Notes: generated by a model from the letters alone, not told the origin. A DNA stretch of 48,237 nucleotides from an uncultured Pseudomonadota bacterium (GCA_937889395.1 CALAOW010000056.1:1-48237); one strand, 5' to 3'. Positions 16,400-26,697 are shown, counted from the stretch's first letter. Numbers and translations: made by a program.

Positions 16400-17162
16400 T
16401 TTCCAGTTCGCTTAAGATTTCCGGCCCGTTGGAGGTAATCGCGATGGAATGCTCGAAGTGGGCAGATAGTTTACCGTCCGCCGTCACCGCAGTCCAGCCA
16501 TCGGAAAGGATCTCCAAATCGGGGCTTCCCTCGTTAACCATTGGCTCGATCGCCAGCGCCATTCCCTCGCGCAGCCGCGGATTAGGCATCCCGGGACGGA
16601 AATAGTTCGGCACCTGCGGATCCTCATGGAGCCGGCGGCCGATTCCATGTCCCGAAAAGTCGGTCACGACCGAAAACCCCGCCCGCTCGACCGTATCCTG
16701 CACCGCGTGCGCAATATCGCTGATACGATTGCCCGCGCGAGCCTGCGCGATTCCCGCGTAGAGCGACTCGCGCGTCACCCGCAGCAGTTTGGTCACCCGC
16801 TCCGGCACCGGGCCGACCGCGACCGTGCGCGCCGAGTCGCCGTAGAAGCCCTCGTACACCACGCCGAAATCGAGCCCGACGATGTCGCCGGCCTTCAATT
16901 TGCGGCTCGACGGGATGCCATGGACGATCTCGCTGTTAACCGACACGCACAGGCACTTCGGATAAACGACGTCGCCCGGTTTGTAACCTTTGAAGGCAGG
17001 CTGCGCGCCTTTTTTGTAGGTCAGATCTTCGGCCAGCTTGTCGAGTTCCTCGGTCATGATTCCGGGGCGCAATTCTGCCGCCAGCGCCTCGAGGATCTCG
17101 GCGACGATTTGGTTCGCACGGCGCATCACGGCGATCTCCGCCGGAGTTTTGATAGTAATCAT
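16392..17162 (-). CDS. map: Methionine aminopeptidase type I
   Basis: 256 residues. All five dinuclear-metal ligands of the pita-bread fold are present: Asp98 (GLDFG), Asp109 (YGDSA), His172 (GHGIG), Glu206 (AIEPM) and Glu237 (HFEHSIA). His81 (VHGIP) matches the conserved catalytic-region His. The enzyme removes the N-terminal Met from new proteins at the ribosome. It overlaps adk by 4 bp and infA by 8 bp, so the three are tightly coupled inside the spc section. Confidence 0.98.
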   Translation of the reverse strand: MITIKTPAEIAVMRRANQIVAEILEALAAELRPGIMTEELDKLAEDLTYKKGAQPAFKGYKPGDVVYPKCLCVSVNSEIVHGIPSSRKLKAGDIVGLDFGVVYEGFYGDSARTVAVGPVPERVTKLLRVTRESLYAGIAQARAGNRISDIAHAVQDTVERAGFSVVTDFSGHGIGRRLHEDPQVPNYFRPGMPNPRLREGMALAIEPMVNEGSPDLEILSDGWTAVTADGKLSAHFEHSIAITSNGPEILSELENV

Positions 17163-17851
17163 GATCGCGCGAGCCCCACGCCTGCTCCGGCCTGACTCGG
17201 AATAGCCAGACCGTCGAGGGCGGCCAGAATTCGCTTCTCGACCTCGTCGGTGCGCCCCACTCCGTCAACCTTCGCGAGCAGCCCGAGCCGCCCATAATGA
17301 TCGAGCAGCGGCCGCGTCGCCGCCTCATAAACCTTGATCCGTTCGCGCACGGTTTCCTCGGCATCGTCCGCGCGCTGATAGAGTTCGCCGCCGCACTTAT
17401 CGCACACGCCGGCTTTGGCCGGCGGCTCGAAGACTACGTGATACATCGCCGCACAATCCTCGCAGGTGCGCCGTCCTGAAATCCGTTTCACGACCTCTTC
17501 GTCCGGCAGCATCACCGCGACAACTTTGTCGAGCTTCAGCCCCACGCGCTCGAGTCCCACCGCCAGCCGCTCCGCTTGCATTACGTTGCGAGGGAATCCG
17601 TCGAGGATAAACCCGCCGCGGGCGTCTTTTTTTTGCAGCCGCTCCGCGATCAGCTTCAACACCAACTCGTCGGGGACCAGGTGCCCGCACTCCATGTAGC
17701 CGGCCGCCTCGCGGCCAAGCTCCGAGTCTTCGCGCACGGCTGCACGCAACAGATCTCCGCTGGCAATTTGCGGGATGCCCCACAGCGCAGCGAGCGCCTG
17801 CGCTTGCGTACCCTTGCCCGCACCCGGCGGGCCCAACAGCACGAGCCGCAC
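17159..17851 (-). CDS. adk: Adenylate kinase, zinc-LID form
   Basis: 230 residues. P-loop GPPGAGKGTQ (8-17), the AMP-binding region SGDLLRAAV and the DGFPRN motif (84-89) are intact. The LID domain carries a Cys4 metal site (Cys130, 133, 150, 153; CEDC and CDKC), seen in many Gram-positive and deltaproteobacterial enzymes. It interconverts ATP plus AMP and two ADP. It is placed between secY (4 bp gap) and map (4 bp overlap), the usual order of this cluster. Confidence 0.98.
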   Translation of the reverse strand: MRLVLLGPPGAGKGTQAQALAALWGIPQIASGDLLRAAVREDSELGREAAGYMECGHLVPDELVLKLIAERLQKKDARGGFILDGFPRNVMQAERLAVGLERVGLKLDKVVAVMLPDEEVVKRISGRRTCEDCAAMYHVVFEPPAKAGVCDKCGGELYQRADDAEETVRERIKVYEAATRPLLDHYGRLGLLAKVDGVGRTDEVEKRILAALDGLAIPSQAGAGVGLARS

Positions 17852-17855
17852 CAGC

Positions 17856-19163
17856 CTAGGCGCTCCCCTTGGTCTTGACCCGTCCGCGGCGCATGAAGCC
17901 TTCGTAGTTGCGGGTCAGCAGATGGGTTTCGATTTGCGCAACCGTGTCCAGCGCCACCCCCACGACGATCAGCAGCGCGGTGCCGCCGAAGAAAAACGGC
18001 ACGTTGAAGCGCGCGATCAGAATCGTCGGCAGCACGCACACGGCGCTGACATAAATCGCGCCGCCGAGCGTGATTCGCGACAGCACGCGATCGATATAGT
18101 CGGCGGTGAAACGCCCGGGCCGGATTCCCGGTATAAAGCCGCCATACTTTTTCAGATTGTCGGCGACGTCCACCGGGTTGAAAGTCACCGACGTGTAGAA
18201 GTAACAGAAGAAGACGATCAGCCCGACGTAAACCAGGTCGTAGTAGAAGCCACCCGGCGTCAGGTAGCTCGAATACGGTTTCAGAAATGGAACGAAGGTC
18301 GCCAGCGTCGCCGGGAACACCAGCAGCGCCGACGCAAAAATCGGCGGAATGACACCCGAGGTGTTGATCTTCAGCGGCAGATGCGAACTCTGACCGCCGT
18401 AAACCCGGCGCCCGACCACGCGGCGCGCATACTGAATCGGGATGCGCCGCTGGGCGGTCTCGATATAGACGATACCGGCGATCACCGCGGCTGCGACTGC
18501 CAGGATGAAGATGAGCAAAAAGATGCTCATTTCGCCCTCGCGCACGAACTGCGCCGTGGTGCCGATCGCGCTGGGCAGACGCGCCACGATTCCCGCCATG
18601 ATGATCAGCGAGATGCCGTTGCCGATTCCGCGCTCGGTAATCTGCTCGCCGATCCACATCAGGAACATCGTGCCCGCCGTGACGGTGAGCACCGTCATGA
18701 CGATAAACCCCGGTCCGGGATTGTAAACGATACTGCCGCCGCCGGGCGCCTGAATCTTTTCGAGCGAGAACGCGATCATCGTGCCTTGGAACAGCGCCAG
18801 AGCCACCGTGCCGTAGCGCGTGTACTGGGTTATCTTGCGGCGGCCCGCCTCGCCTTCCTTGTAGAGCTCGTCGAGATAGGGCGACGCGATTTTCAGCAGG
18901 TCAAGGACGATCGCGACCGAGATGTAGGGCATGATGCCGAGCGCCAGGACCGAGAAGCGCTCGAGCGCGCCGCCCGAAAACAGGTTGACCCATCCGAACA
19001 GCGTGCCGCTGGCCGCGTCGAAAAACGACGCGAGCGCCTGCCCGTCGATGCCGGGAGTCGGCACGGCCACGCCGATGCGGTACACGGCCAGCATCATGGC
19101 CGTGAAGACCAACCGTCGGCGCAACTCCGGGATGCGCGAGGCGTTTGAAAACCCGTCCAGCAT
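17856..19163 (-). CDS. secY: Protein translocase subunit SecY
   Basis: 435 residues with about ten membrane helices, forming the translocation pore with SecE (44657-44860 in this window). Signatures include the N-terminal IPELRRRLVFTAMMLAVYRIG, plug-region VPTPGID, cytoplasmic loop ARRVVGRRVYGGQSSHLPLKIN and TM7-TM8 region GVIPPIFASALLVFPAT, and C-terminal VALDTVAQIETHLLTRNYEGF. The stop of rplO abuts its start. Confidence 0.98.
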   Translation of the reverse strand: MLDGFSNASRIPELRRRLVFTAMMLAVYRIGVAVPTPGIDGQALASFFDAASGTLFGWVNLFSGGALERFSVLALGIMPYISVAIVLDLLKIASPYLDELYKEGEAGRRKITQYTRYGTVALALFQGTMIAFSLEKIQAPGGGSIVYNPGPGFIVMTVLTVTAGTMFLMWIGEQITERGIGNGISLIIMAGIVARLPSAIGTTAQFVREGEMSIFLLIFILAVAAAVIAGIVYIETAQRRIPIQYARRVVGRRVYGGQSSHLPLKINTSGVIPPIFASALLVFPATLATFVPFLKPYSSYLTPGGFYYDLVYVGLIVFFCYFYTSVTFNPVDVADNLKKYGGFIPGIRPGRFTADYIDRVLSRITLGGAIYVSAVCVLPTILIARFNVPFFFGGTALLIVVGVALDTVAQIETHLLTRNYEGFMRRGRVKTKGSA

Positions 19164-19631
19164 CTAGCTTGCGATCGGCGCTACCAACTCCGCGACGCCG
19201 CCCGCGGCGGCGATTTTGTCCATCGCGCTTTTCGAGAACGCATCGGCGCGCACTTTAATCTTGCTCTTCAGATCGCCGTCGCCTAAAACCTTGACCTTGC
19301 GGCCGGCGGGAATCAGTCCGCGCGCGGCGAGCGCGGCCGCATCGATCGTGACGCCGTCGGCGAAGTCGCCCAGCCGCGACAGGTTCACAATTGCGAATTC
19401 GTCGCGGCGCGCCTGGGCCCTTAGCGTGCGTCGAAAACCTTGCTTGGGCAAGCGTCGCTGCAGCGGCATCTGGCCGCCTTCGTAACTCCGCGGCGTGTTG
19501 CCGTGCGAGCGCGAGCCCAGTCCCTTATGCCCGCGGCCGGCAGTCTTGCCGTGGCCGGAGCCGATTCCCCTGCCGACGCGGCGTTTGCGATGCGTCGAAC
19601 CGGGAGACGGTTGTAAATCCTTCAAATCCAT
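19164..19631 (-). CDS. rplO: Ribosomal protein L15
   Basis: 155 residues. The Gly/Arg-rich N-terminal extension that threads into 23S rRNA is clear ([20 protein letters not shown], then [22 protein letters not shown]), followed by the globular domain with [21 protein letters not shown]. It directly precedes secY without a gap. Confidence 0.97.
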   Translation of the reverse strand: MDLKDLQPSPGSTHRKRRVGRGIGSGHGKTAGRGHKGLGSRSHGNTPRSYEGGQMPLQRRLPKQGFRRTLRAQARRDEFAIVNLSRLGDFADGVTIDAAALAARGLIPAGRKVKVLGDGDLKSKIKVRADAFSKSAMDKIAAAGGVAELVAPIAS

Positions 19632-19639
19632 GACTGAGC

Positions 19640-19822
19640 CTAATCCTTGAGCTCGACCACCAGATGCTTCAGACGCTTGACCATCCCTTCGACCGCGGCG
19701 CTGCGCTTGAGCTCGCGCACGCTGCCGACTTTGCCCAGGCCCAGGCCCTTGACCGTCTCGCGCACGCGCCGATTGGTGCTGATCGGACTGCCGACGAGCT
19801 TCACGCGAATTTTATCGGACAT
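19640..19822 (-). CDS. rpmD: Ribosomal protein L30
   Basis: 60 residues, the usual short bacterial form: [34 protein letters not shown]. It lies 8 bp before rplO. The 78-bp gap between rpsE and rpmD holds a possible 11-codon ORF (19835-19870), discussed in the findings. Confidence 0.97.
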   Translation of the reverse strand: MSDKIRVKLVGSPISTNRRVRETVKGLGLGKVGSVRELKRSAAVEGMVKRLKHLVVELKD

Positions 19823-19900
19823 CGTATTCCTCTATCACCAGAGCCTTGCGTAACCTGAGCGTCGCTTCATTTTTCCTCTCTGGCCTCCCGTGCCAATGGG

Positions 19901-20446
19901 TCACGCGGCAGCTTCGGGATGATCCGGCGTGCGTCCGCGAAGTCGATTAATATCCTGCATGCTGCGCAGTTCGCCCAACGCCTCGAGCGTCGCTCTGACC
20001 AGGTTGTGAGGATTCGACGAGCCCAGCCGCTTGGTCAAAATATTGCGGATTCCCGCCAGCTCGACCACCGCGCGCACACCGCCCGCCGCGATCACTCCGG
20101 TGCCCTCGGCAGCCGGCCGCAGCACAACGCGGCCCGCGCCGAAGCGTCCGACCACTTCGTGCGGAATCGTGCCGTCCTGAATCGGCACACGCACCAGGCT
20201 TTTCTTGGCCCGATCGACGCCCTTGCGAATCGCCTCGGGCACTTCGTTGGCCTTGCCCAACCCGAATCCGACCAGCCCGTTGTGATCGCCCGCGACCACC
20301 AGCGCGCTGAAGCTGAAGCGCCGTCCACCCTTGACGACTTTGGCGACGCGGTTGATATGCACGACCTTTTCTTTGATCTCGAGGCCCTGCGGATCGATTC
20401 GTTGCGTGACCGCGCTTTCTCTTAGCGTTCGTTGCCTGCCGTTCAA
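19901..20446 (-). CDS. rpsE: Ribosomal protein S5, probable TTG start
   Basis: 181 residues from TTG 20446. The S5 core is complete: [45 protein letters not shown], and the C-terminal [26 protein letters not shown]. The only ATG in frame is at 20554, which would overlap rplR by about 110 bp and add residues unlike S5. No other ATG or GTG lies before the conserved [10 protein letters not shown]. The TTG overlaps the rplR stop in a TTGA arrangement, with GGGG about 8 nt upstream, so S5 is probably translated by coupling to L18. Confidence 0.93.
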   Translation of the reverse strand: MNGRQRTLRESAVTQRIDPQGLEIKEKVVHINRVAKVVKGGRRFSFSALVVAGDHNGLVGFGLGKANEVPEAIRKGVDRAKKSLVRVPIQDGTIPHEVVGRFGAGRVVLRPAAEGTGVIAAGGVRAVVELAGIRNILTKRLGSSNPHNLVRATLEALGELRSMQDINRLRGRTPDHPEAAA

Positions 20447-20805
20447 AATTTTAACCCCGCTTCGCGCGCCGCATCGGCCAGCGCCTTGACGCGGCCGTGA
20501 TAGAGAAATCCGTTTCGGTCGAAGACGACGGTCGAAATCCCGCTCTGAAGGCATCGCTCGGCGATCGCCTTGCCCACGGCCTTGGCGGCCGCCAGGTTGC
20601 GCTTGCTCTTGAGCCCCTCGCGCACGCCGGCGGTTTCGGTCGAAGCCGCGGCCAGCGTACGTCCGCTCTCGTCGGAGATAACCTGGGCGTAAATATGATG
20701 CAGCGAGCGGAAGACCGAGAGCCGCGGCCGCTGGTCGACCCCGACCGCCTTGCGCCGCACCCGGTTCTGGCGCAGCTTGCGTTTTTCCGATCGTTCAACA
20801 GCCAT
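20443..20805 (-). CDS. rplR: Ribosomal protein L18
   Basis: 120 residues, typical length. [31 protein letters not shown] and [28 protein letters not shown] are diagnostic for L18, which binds 5S rRNA together with L5. The stop codon overlaps the proposed TTG start of rpsE. Confidence 0.98.
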   Translation of the reverse strand: MAVERSEKRKLRQNRVRRKAVGVDQRPRLSVFRSLHHIYAQVISDESGRTLAAASTETAGVREGLKSKRNLAAAKAVGKAIAERCLQSGISTVVFDRNGFLYHGRVKALADAAREAGLKF

Positions 20806-20820
20806 AATCGCAACTAACCT

Positions 20821-21372
20821 TTATGCCGATGTGGAGCCCGCCGCGGCCTTGCCGGCCTTGCGGCGAATTGTTTCGCTCGCGTACTTGATTCCCTTGCCCT
20901 TGTACGGTTCGGGCGGCCTGAGTTCGCGAATCTGCGCCGCGACCGTGCCGAGCAACTGACGGTCGGCGCTCTCGAGGGTAACGGTCACCAGTTTCTCGAC
21001 TTTGGCGGTGACCCCGGGCGGAAGCTGATAGACGATCGGATGCGAATAGCCGAGCGTCAGGTTGACTTGATTGCCCTTGGCTTCGGCGCGGTAGCCGACG
21101 CCGTTTATCTCGAGTACGCGGGTAAAGCCCTTGCCGACGCCCTCGACCATGTTGGCGATCAACTTGCGCATGAGACCGTGAATGGAGCGCTCTTCGCTGG
21201 TATCGCCCGGCCGCTTCACGACGATTTCCGAGTCCTTGATCTCGGCGCTGAAGCCGGGATGAAGCCGGAGCTCGAGCTTGCCCTTGGGGCCCTCGACTTT
21301 AAGCGTCCCGCCGGCGATCGACGCCTTGACGCTCTTATCGAGATGAATCGGCAGTCTTCCTATCCGCGACAT
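20821..21372 (-). CDS. rplF: Ribosomal protein L6
   Basis: 183 residues with the two repeated L6 domains. MSRIGRLPIHLDKSV and VEGPKGKLEL open the first, and the RNA-binding C-terminal domain has QIRELRPPEPYKGKGIKYASETIRRKAGKAA. It sits near the sarcin-ricin loop and GTPase centre. Spacing is 6 bp from rpsH and 15 bp to rplR. Confidence 0.98.
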   Translation of the reverse strand: MSRIGRLPIHLDKSVKASIAGGTLKVEGPKGKLELRLHPGFSAEIKDSEIVVKRPGDTSEERSIHGLMRKLIANMVEGVGKGFTRVLEINGVGYRAEAKGNQVNLTLGYSHPIVYQLPPGVTAKVEKLVTVTLESADRQLLGTVAAQIRELRPPEPYKGKGIKYASETIRRKAGKAAAGSTSA

Positions 21373-21378
21373 CGCCGA

Positions 21379-21777
21379 TCACCAAACCCTGCAGAGGATT
21401 TCGCCGCCGACTTTTCTGCGCCGCGCCTCGCGTCCGGTCATCACGCCGAGCGGCGTCGATACGATTTGTACGCCCATCGCACCCCGCACCTTGCCGATCT
21501 CCGCAGCGCCCGCGTAGCGCCGATTGCTCGGCTTGCTGATGCGGTCGATTCCGCGGATCACGGATTCGCGCGTCGGCGAGTAACGAAGTTTGAGCGCCAG
21601 CATCTTCTTGGGCACTTCACCGCCGACTTCGACGCCGCCGAGGAAACCCTCGGCCATCAGCACGCGGCAAATTGCCTCGCGCAGCCGTGAATGAGGAATA
21701 GTGAGTTCATTGTACCGCGCACGCATCGCATTGCGGATTCGCGTAAGCAGTTCTGCAATCGGATCGGTCTGCGACAT
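21379..21777 (-). CDS. rpsH: Ribosomal protein S8
   Basis: 132 residues. DPIAELLTRIRNAMRARYNEL at the N-terminus and GVQIVSTPLGVMTGREARRRKVGGEILCRVW at the C-terminus mark S8, a central-domain 16S binding protein and the usual translational repressor of the spc operon. Confidence 0.98.
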   Translation of the reverse strand: MSQTDPIAELLTRIRNAMRARYNELTIPHSRLREAICRVLMAEGFLGGVEVGGEVPKKMLALKLRYSPTRESVIRGIDRISKPSNRRYAGAAEIGKVRGAMGVQIVSTPLGVMTGREARRRKVGGEILCRVW

Positions 21778-21789
21778 GATTCGTCTCTC

Positions 21790-21975
21790 TTACCAACTCG
21801 CCTTGATCACGCCCGGCAACTTGCCGTCGAGCGCCAGTTTGCGCAGGCAAAGCCTGCACATCTTGAAACGCCGATAGTACGCGCGCGCGCGTCCGCATAG
21901 CGGGCAGCGGTTGTACTGGCGCACTTTGAATTTTTGTTTGCGGGTTGCCTTAACCCGCAGGCACGTTTTCGCCAT
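21790..21975 (-). CDS. rpsN: Ribosomal protein S14, zinc type
   Basis: 61 residues, the short zinc-binding (C+) form, not the 101-residue E. coli type. Cys24, Cys27, Cys40 and Cys43 (CPLC and CRLC) are all present. The C-terminus [18 protein letters not shown] is the S14 signature. Located between rplE and rpsH as usual. Confidence 0.98.
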   Translation of the reverse strand: MAKTCLRVKATRKQKFKVRQYNRCPLCGRARAYYRRFKMCRLCLRKLALDGKLPGVIKASW

Positions 21976-21985
21976 TCAACTATCC

Positions 21986-22822
21986 TTATGCTCCCTGCTC
22001 CGGCGCCGGCGGCGTTGCCGCAGCCGCGACCGCAGCCCTGGCGGCGGCGTGGGCCTGCACGGCGGCTGCCGCCTTGGCCGCTTCCGCCTCGCGCTCCGCC
22101 GCTCCCCGCATCGGCATCCCGAGCGCGCGAAGCAGCGTCAGCCCCTCGAAATCGCTGCGCGCCGTGGTCGTGATCGAAATTGTCAAACCCTTCACCTTCT
22201 CGACCTTGTCGAGATTGAGTTCGGGAAAAATCGTATGTTCCTTCAGCCCGAGCGAGTAGTTGCCGCGGCCGTCAAACGCCTTGTCGCTGACCCCGCGGAA
22301 GTCGCGCACGCGCGGCAGCGAGATATTCACCAGCCGGTCGAAAAACTCCCACATCTTTTCGCGCCGCAGCGTCACCATCACGCCAATCGGCATCCCCTGG
22401 CGCAGCTTGAAGTTCGAAATCGCCTTGCGCGCGCGGGTCAGCACCGGCTTTTGCCCGGCGATTACCTTGAGCTCTTCGAGCGCGGAGTCGAGGATCTTGA
22501 CGTTGTCGCGCGCTTCCTGGAGCGCCATGTTAATCGTGATCTTCTGGAGGCGCGGCACCCGCATCCGGTTGTCTATTTTGAGCTCGCGCATCAGCGCCGG
22601 CGCGATCTCATTGTCGAACCGAACGTGCAGGCGGGCCGGCAGCTTGGGCTCGGGCGGCAGCGGCGCCGCAGCCGCGGCCTTGGCTTCTTCGGACGCCTGC
22701 TTCTGCTGAGCCTGGCGGGCCTTGCCTTCGCGCTTGGCCTTGGCAGCCTGGTCGGACTTGGCGGTCTGTTCGGCCTTGGCGGCCTGCTCGGCCTTGTCGG
22801 GCTTTTCCTTTTTGTCGGCCAT
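21986..22822 (-). CDS. rplE: Ribosomal protein L5 with long N- and C-terminal tails
   Basis: 278 residues, about 100 more than the typical 179. The L5 core runs from about residue 62 ([17 protein letters not shown]) through [56 protein letters not shown] and [13 protein letters not shown] (about residue 240). In front is a Lys/Ala/Gln/Glu-rich tail of about 60 residues, and behind an Ala-rich tail of about 38. Both are in frame with no stop or frameshift. L5 binds 5S rRNA and forms an intersubunit bridge with S13. The ATG overlaps the rplX stop by one base, which fixes the long N-terminus. Confidence 0.97.
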   Translation of the reverse strand: MADKKEKPDKAEQAAKAEQTAKSDQAAKAKREGKARQAQQKQASEEAKAAAAAPLPPEPKLPARLHVRFDNEIAPALMRELKIDNRMRVPRLQKITINMALQEARDNVKILDSALEELKVIAGQKPVLTRARKAISNFKLRQGMPIGVMVTLRREKMWEFFDRLVNISLPRVRDFRGVSDKAFDGRGNYSLGLKEHTIFPELNLDKVEKVKGLTISITTTARSDFEGLTLLRALGMPMRGAAEREAEAAKAAAAVQAHAAARAAVAAAATPPAPEQGA

Positions 22823-23154
22823 CAGTCGTTACCTATCACTTCGCCGCAGCGGCGGCAGACCCGGCTCTTGGCGCCGTCATCGGCAACCTTGACCCCGACC
22901 CTGACCGGAGCGTTGCAGCGATCGCAAAAAATCATGACGTTCGAGATGGCGATGGGCGCTTCCTTCTCGACGATACCGCCGGGGCTCTGCGCACCGCGCG
23001 GCTTGCTGTGACGCTTGACGATATTGAGCCGCTCGACGACGACGCGTCCGCGCTCCGGCAGCACGCGCATCACCTTGCCGGTCTTGCCGCGGTCGCGGCC
23101 GGTGACGACCATCACGGTATCATTCTTCTTGATCTTATACTTCGCCGACGCCAT
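22822..23154 (-). CDS. rplX: Ribosomal protein L24 with Cys4 C-terminus
   Basis: 110 residues. The KOW motif ([19 protein letters not shown]) and [12 protein letters not shown] place it as L24, an early 50S assembly protein. The C-terminal part has CDRC and CRRC, a possible zinc knuckle kept in many but not all bacterial L24s. ATG 23154 is chosen; a GTG one codon earlier is also in frame. It overlaps rplN by one base (TGATG) and rplE by one base. Confidence 0.97.
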   Translation of the reverse strand: MASAKYKIKKNDTVMVVTGRDRGKTGKVMRVLPERGRVVVERLNIVKRHSKPRGAQSPGGIVEKEAPIAISNVMIFCDRCNAPVRVGVKVADDGAKSRVCRRCGEVIGND

Positions 23155-23522
23155 CACAGCACCTCCGGCGCGAGCGAGATTATTTTCAGAAATTTCTTCG
23201 CACGCAGTTCCCTGGCCACGGGGCCGAAGATGCGGGTGCCCAGCGGTTCGTGATCCTTGTCGAGCAGCACGGCCGAGTTGCCGTCAAAGCGGATGTAACT
23301 GCCGTCGTCGCGGCTGATTTCCTTGGCGGTTCGCACGATAACCGCGCGCGAGACGTCGCCCTTTTTGACCTTGGCGTTGGGAATCGCCTCTTTGACCGCG
23401 ACCACGATCACGTCGCCGACCGACGCGTATCGGCGCTTGGAGCCGCCGAGCACCTTGATGCACATCACTTTGCGGGCGCCCGAGTTGTCGGCGACATCCA
23501 GAACCGTTTGTACCTGTACCAT
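23154..23522 (-). CDS. rplN: Ribosomal protein L14
   Basis: 122 residues, exact family length. [27 protein letters not shown] and the C-terminal [24 protein letters not shown] are nearly invariant L14 sequence. It forms intersubunit bridges and is the docking site for silencing and anti-association factors. One-base overlap with rplX, 6 bp from rpsQ. Confidence 0.98.
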   Translation of the reverse strand: MVQVQTVLDVADNSGARKVMCIKVLGGSKRRYASVGDVIVVAVKEAIPNAKVKKGDVSRAVIVRTAKEISRDDGSYIRFDGNSAVLLDKDHEPLGTRIFGPVARELRAKKFLKIISLAPEVL

Positions 23523-23528
23523 CGCGCC

Positions 23529-23783
23529 CTACCCCGCGGCCTTTTTGAGAATGCGGCTGACGCGCCAGTGCTTGTTCCTGGAGAGCGGGCGCGACTCGAT
23601 AATCTGCACGCGATCGCCTTCCTTGCACTCGCCGCGTTCGTCGTGCGCCATGAAGCGGGTGCTCCGGCGCACGCGCTTGCCGTAGAGGGGATGCTCAACC
23701 ATGCGGTCCACCCTGACCAGGACGGTTTTGGTCATCTTGGCGGACACGACAGTGCCCTCACGACGTTTAATTCTTTCCCGCAT
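23529..23783 (-). CDS. rpsQ: Ribosomal protein S17
   Basis: 84 residues, OB fold: [32 protein letters not shown] and [21 protein letters not shown]. It binds helix 11 of 16S rRNA. It overlaps the end of rpmC by 17 bp. Confidence 0.98.
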   Translation of the reverse strand: MRERIKRREGTVVSAKMTKTVLVRVDRMVEHPLYGKRVRRSTRFMAHDERGECKEGDRVQIIESRPLSRNKHWRVSRILKKAAG

Positions 23784-23989
23784 TGGCTACCTTCTTGTCC
23801 GCCGCGGCCACACCGCGCGTCTTCTCGCCGAGCAAAGTCATGATGAGCGCCAACTCGCGGCGCGCGCGCCGATAGCCGGCGTGATTATCCAGCTGATTGG
23901 TGCGCAGCTTGAGCCGCAGCCGGAAAATTTCCTCGCGCGCCTCGCGCTCCTTGACGCGCAAATCCGGCGCGGTCATCTGCCTTAGTTCA

Positions 23990-24000
<11 letters not shown>
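23767..24000 (-). CDS. rpmC: Ribosomal protein L29
   Basis: 77 residues. The two-helix hairpin is visible: [35 protein letters not shown] and [17 protein letters not shown], with a short Ala/Lys-rich C-terminal tail. It lies at the tunnel exit next to L23. It overlaps rplP by 11 bp and rpsQ by 17 bp. Confidence 0.97.
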
Positions 24001-24415
<415 letters not shown>

Positions 24416-24424
24416 CCTACTTCT

Positions 24425-25102
24425 TCAATTCGCCTGCGCAGGCGTGCCTGCGCGTTTCGCGTCCGCATCCTTGCGGGTGAGGACTTCGCCGCGGAAAATC
24501 CAGACCTTCACGCCGATCTGGCCGTAGGTCGTGCGCGCTTCGGCAAATCCGTAAGCCACGTCCGCGCGCAGCGTCTGCAGGGGCACGCGACCCTCGCGGT
24601 ACCATTCCTGACGCGCGATTTCCGCACCGCCCAGGCGTCCGGCGACGTGGACCTTGATGCCCTGCGCGCCCATCCGCATCGCGCGCGTGACGGCTTCCTT
24701 CATCGCGCGGCGAAAGGCGACGCGGCGCTCGAGCTGGAGCGCGATATTCTCGGCGACCAGCTGCGGGTCGAGGTCGGGGCGGCGCACCTCGTGGATATTG
24801 ATAAACGAGTCGCGCCCTTTCATCAGCTTCTGGATATCTACTTTGAGCTTGTCGATTTCGGCGCCCTTCTTGCCGATGACGATGCCGGGGCGCGCGGTGT
24901 AAATATTTATTTTGGCCTTGTTGGCCATCCGCTCGATTTCAATCCGCGAGATGCCGGCGTGGTAGAGCCGCTTCTTGATGAAATCGCGCAGCTTCAAATC
25001 CTCGTGCAGCAGCTTGGCGTAGTCGTGGCTGGCGTACCATCTGGAGTCCCAGCTTTCGATGATGCCGAGGCGAAATCCGCGCGGATGTACTTTCTGTCCC
25101 AT
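24425..25102 (-). CDS. rpsC: Ribosomal protein S3
   Basis: 225 residues. [24 protein letters not shown], the KH-domain GxxG loop [12 protein letters not shown] (about 75-86) and the C-terminal domain [31 protein letters not shown] identify S3, part of the mRNA entry channel. It has a short Ala/Arg tail. 8 bp from rplV. Confidence 0.98.
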   Translation of the reverse strand: MGQKVHPRGFRLGIIESWDSRWYASHDYAKLLHEDLKLRDFIKKRLYHAGISRIEIERMANKAKINIYTARPGIVIGKKGAEIDKLKVDIQKLMKGRDSFINIHEVRRPDLDPQLVAENIALQLERRVAFRRAMKEAVTRAMRMGAQGIKVHVAGRLGGAEIARQEWYREGRVPLQTLRADVAYGFAEARTTYGQIGVKVWIFRGEVLTRKDADAKRAGTPAQAN

Positions 25103-25110
25103 CGAAGACC

Positions 25111-25449
25111 TCAGGACGCCCGCTCGTCCACGATTACCGTGAGATGGCTGGTGCGTTTGTGGATTGGCGTCGCGTGCATATGTGCGCGCATGAGCGATCG
25201 CTTCCAGGTCGGCCCGGTGTCGGCGGTCGCGCGTTTTACGAACAACTTGTCCTCGTCCACGTTCTGCTGATCGCGCGCGTTGGCGATTGCGGCAAGCAAA
25301 GTTTTAGAGACGAACCGGGCCGCCTTCTTGGGCGTGAACTCGAGGATCGACAGCGCGTGATCGACTTTCTTGCCCGCGATCAGCTCGCACACGAGCTTGA
25401 GCTTGCGCGGCGAGATCCTGATGAAGCGGGTTCGCGATACGGATTCCAT
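25111..25449 (-). CDS. rplV: Ribosomal protein L22
   Basis: 112 residues. [26 protein letters not shown] begins the globular domain, and the extended beta hairpin reaching into the exit tunnel is at about residues 80-100 ([29 protein letters not shown]). The tunnel loop has no insertion. Confidence 0.98.
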   Translation of the reverse strand: MESVSRTRFIRISPRKLKLVCELIAGKKVDHALSILEFTPKKAARFVSKTLLAAIANARDQQNVDEDKLFVKRATADTGPTWKRSLMRAHMHATPIHKRTSHLTVIVDERAS

Positions 25450-25469
25450 GACTGTTACAACTTCCCCGC

Positions 25470-25796
25470 TTACGCCTTGGCCGCGGCCGGAGGCGGTGCG
25501 GCGGGAGCGGCGGCGGCCGACTTCACTTCGCCCTTGCGATCGCCGGCATGACCGTGGAAGGTCCGGGTCGGCGCGAATTCGCCGAGCTTGTGGCCGACCA
25601 TGTTCTCGGTGCAGTACACGGGGATGAACTTGTGCCCGTTGTGGACGGCGAACGTCAGCGCGATCATGTCCGGCGTTATCATCGACCGCCGCGACCAGGT
25701 CTTGATGATTCGCTTGTCGCCCGAGGCGGTCGCGGCGGTGACTTTTTTCAGCAGATGCCCGTCAACGAAGGGACCTTTTTTGAGTGACCTGGCCAT
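25470..25796 (-). CDS. rpsS: Ribosomal protein S19 with C-terminal tail
   Basis: 108 residues from ATG 25796 ([19 protein letters not shown]). A longer frame to 25892 would overlap rplB and is not S19-like. The core includes [47 protein letters not shown]. coli S19 has 92 residues; here the last 20 or so are an Ala/Pro-rich tail after [10 protein letters not shown]19 contacts the A-site finger from the 30S head. Confidence 0.97.
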   Translation of the reverse strand: MARSLKKGPFVDGHLLKKVTAATASGDKRIIKTWSRRSMITPDMIALTFAVHNGHKFIPVYCTENMVGHKLGEFAPTRTFHGHAGDRKGEVKSAAAAPAAPPPAAAKA

Positions 25797-25801
25797 AACG
25801 A

Positions 25802-26632
25802 TTAATGCTTCCCGCGCGGCCGGCGGCTGACGATCAGATTGTCCGACGGCTGCTTCTTGCGCGTCTTGTATCCCTTGGCGGGCTGGCCCCACGGCGACTG
25901 GGGATGGTTTCCCTTCGACTTGCCCTCGCCACCGCCGTGCGGATGGTCAACCGGGTTCATCGCGACTCCACGCACATGACCGCGCTTGCCCAGCCATCGC
26001 GAGCGTCCGGCCTTGCCGATAGAAATATTTTCGTGGTCGAGATTGCCGACCTGGCCGATGGTGGCGCGGCAATCGGCCTGCACCATCCGCTGCTCGCCCG
26101 AGGGCAGCTTGAGCAGCGCCATCTTGCCCTCTTTCGCCATCAACTGAGCCTGCACACCCGCGCCGCGCGCGAGCTTCGCGCCCGCTCCCGGTTTCATCTC
26201 GATGGCGTGGACGACGGTGCCGAGCGGGATGTTCTTGAGCATGAGCGCGTTGCCCGGCTTGATGTCGGCGTTCTCGCCCGACTCGACTTTGGCGCCGACC
26301 TTGAGCCCGTCGGGGGCCAGGATGTAGGTCTTGACGCCGTCGGCATAGTGGAGCAGCGCGATATTGGCGGAGCGATTGGGATCGTATTCGAGCGCGAAGA
26401 CGACGGCCGAAATACCGTCACGGTTGCGCTTGAAATCGATCAGGCGAAGGCGGCGCTTGTGTCCGCCGCCGCGATGACGCGAGGTCATGCGGCCGCGATT
26501 GTTGCGCCCGCCGGTGCGCTTGAGCGGGACCAGCAGGCTTTTCTCGGGCTCTTTTTTGGTGACCCCGGAGAAATCCGCTATCTGCATGAAGCGCTGGCCG
26601 GGGGTGCGCGGATTTAATTGTATGACTGCCAT
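25802..26632 (-). CDS. rplB: Ribosomal protein L2
   Basis: 276 residues, normal length. The conserved C-terminal region [35 protein letters not shown], with the peptidyl-transferase-associated His, and [19 protein letters not shown] in the N-terminal half are clear. 65 bp separate it from rplW, the widest gap in this section. Confidence 0.98.
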   Translation of the reverse strand: MAVIQLNPRTPGQRFMQIADFSGVTKKEPEKSLLVPLKRTGGRNNRGRMTSRHRGGGHKRRLRLIDFKRNRDGISAVVFALEYDPNRSANIALLHYADGVKTYILAPDGLKVGAKVESGENADIKPGNALMLKNIPLGTVVHAIEMKPGAGAKLARGAGVQAQLMAKEGKMALLKLPSGEQRMVQADCRATIGQVGNLDHENISIGKAGRSRWLGKRGHVRGVAMNPVDHPHGGGEGKSKGNHPQSPWGQPAKGYKTRKKQPSDNLIVSRRPRGKH

Positions 26633-26697
26633 TCTTCTTTTCTCAGTATCTCTTCTGTCTAGCTACCAGCTCTCGTCCAGGCATCGCGCTCTGCCGC

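Noticed and set aside
20447-20554. Longer S5 beginning at ATG 20554
   Set aside because: It would overlap most of the end of rplR by about 110 bp and adds residues unlike S5.
25797-25892. Longer S19 beginning at 25892
   Set aside because: The extra N-terminus overlaps rplB; S19 clearly begins [13 protein letters not shown].
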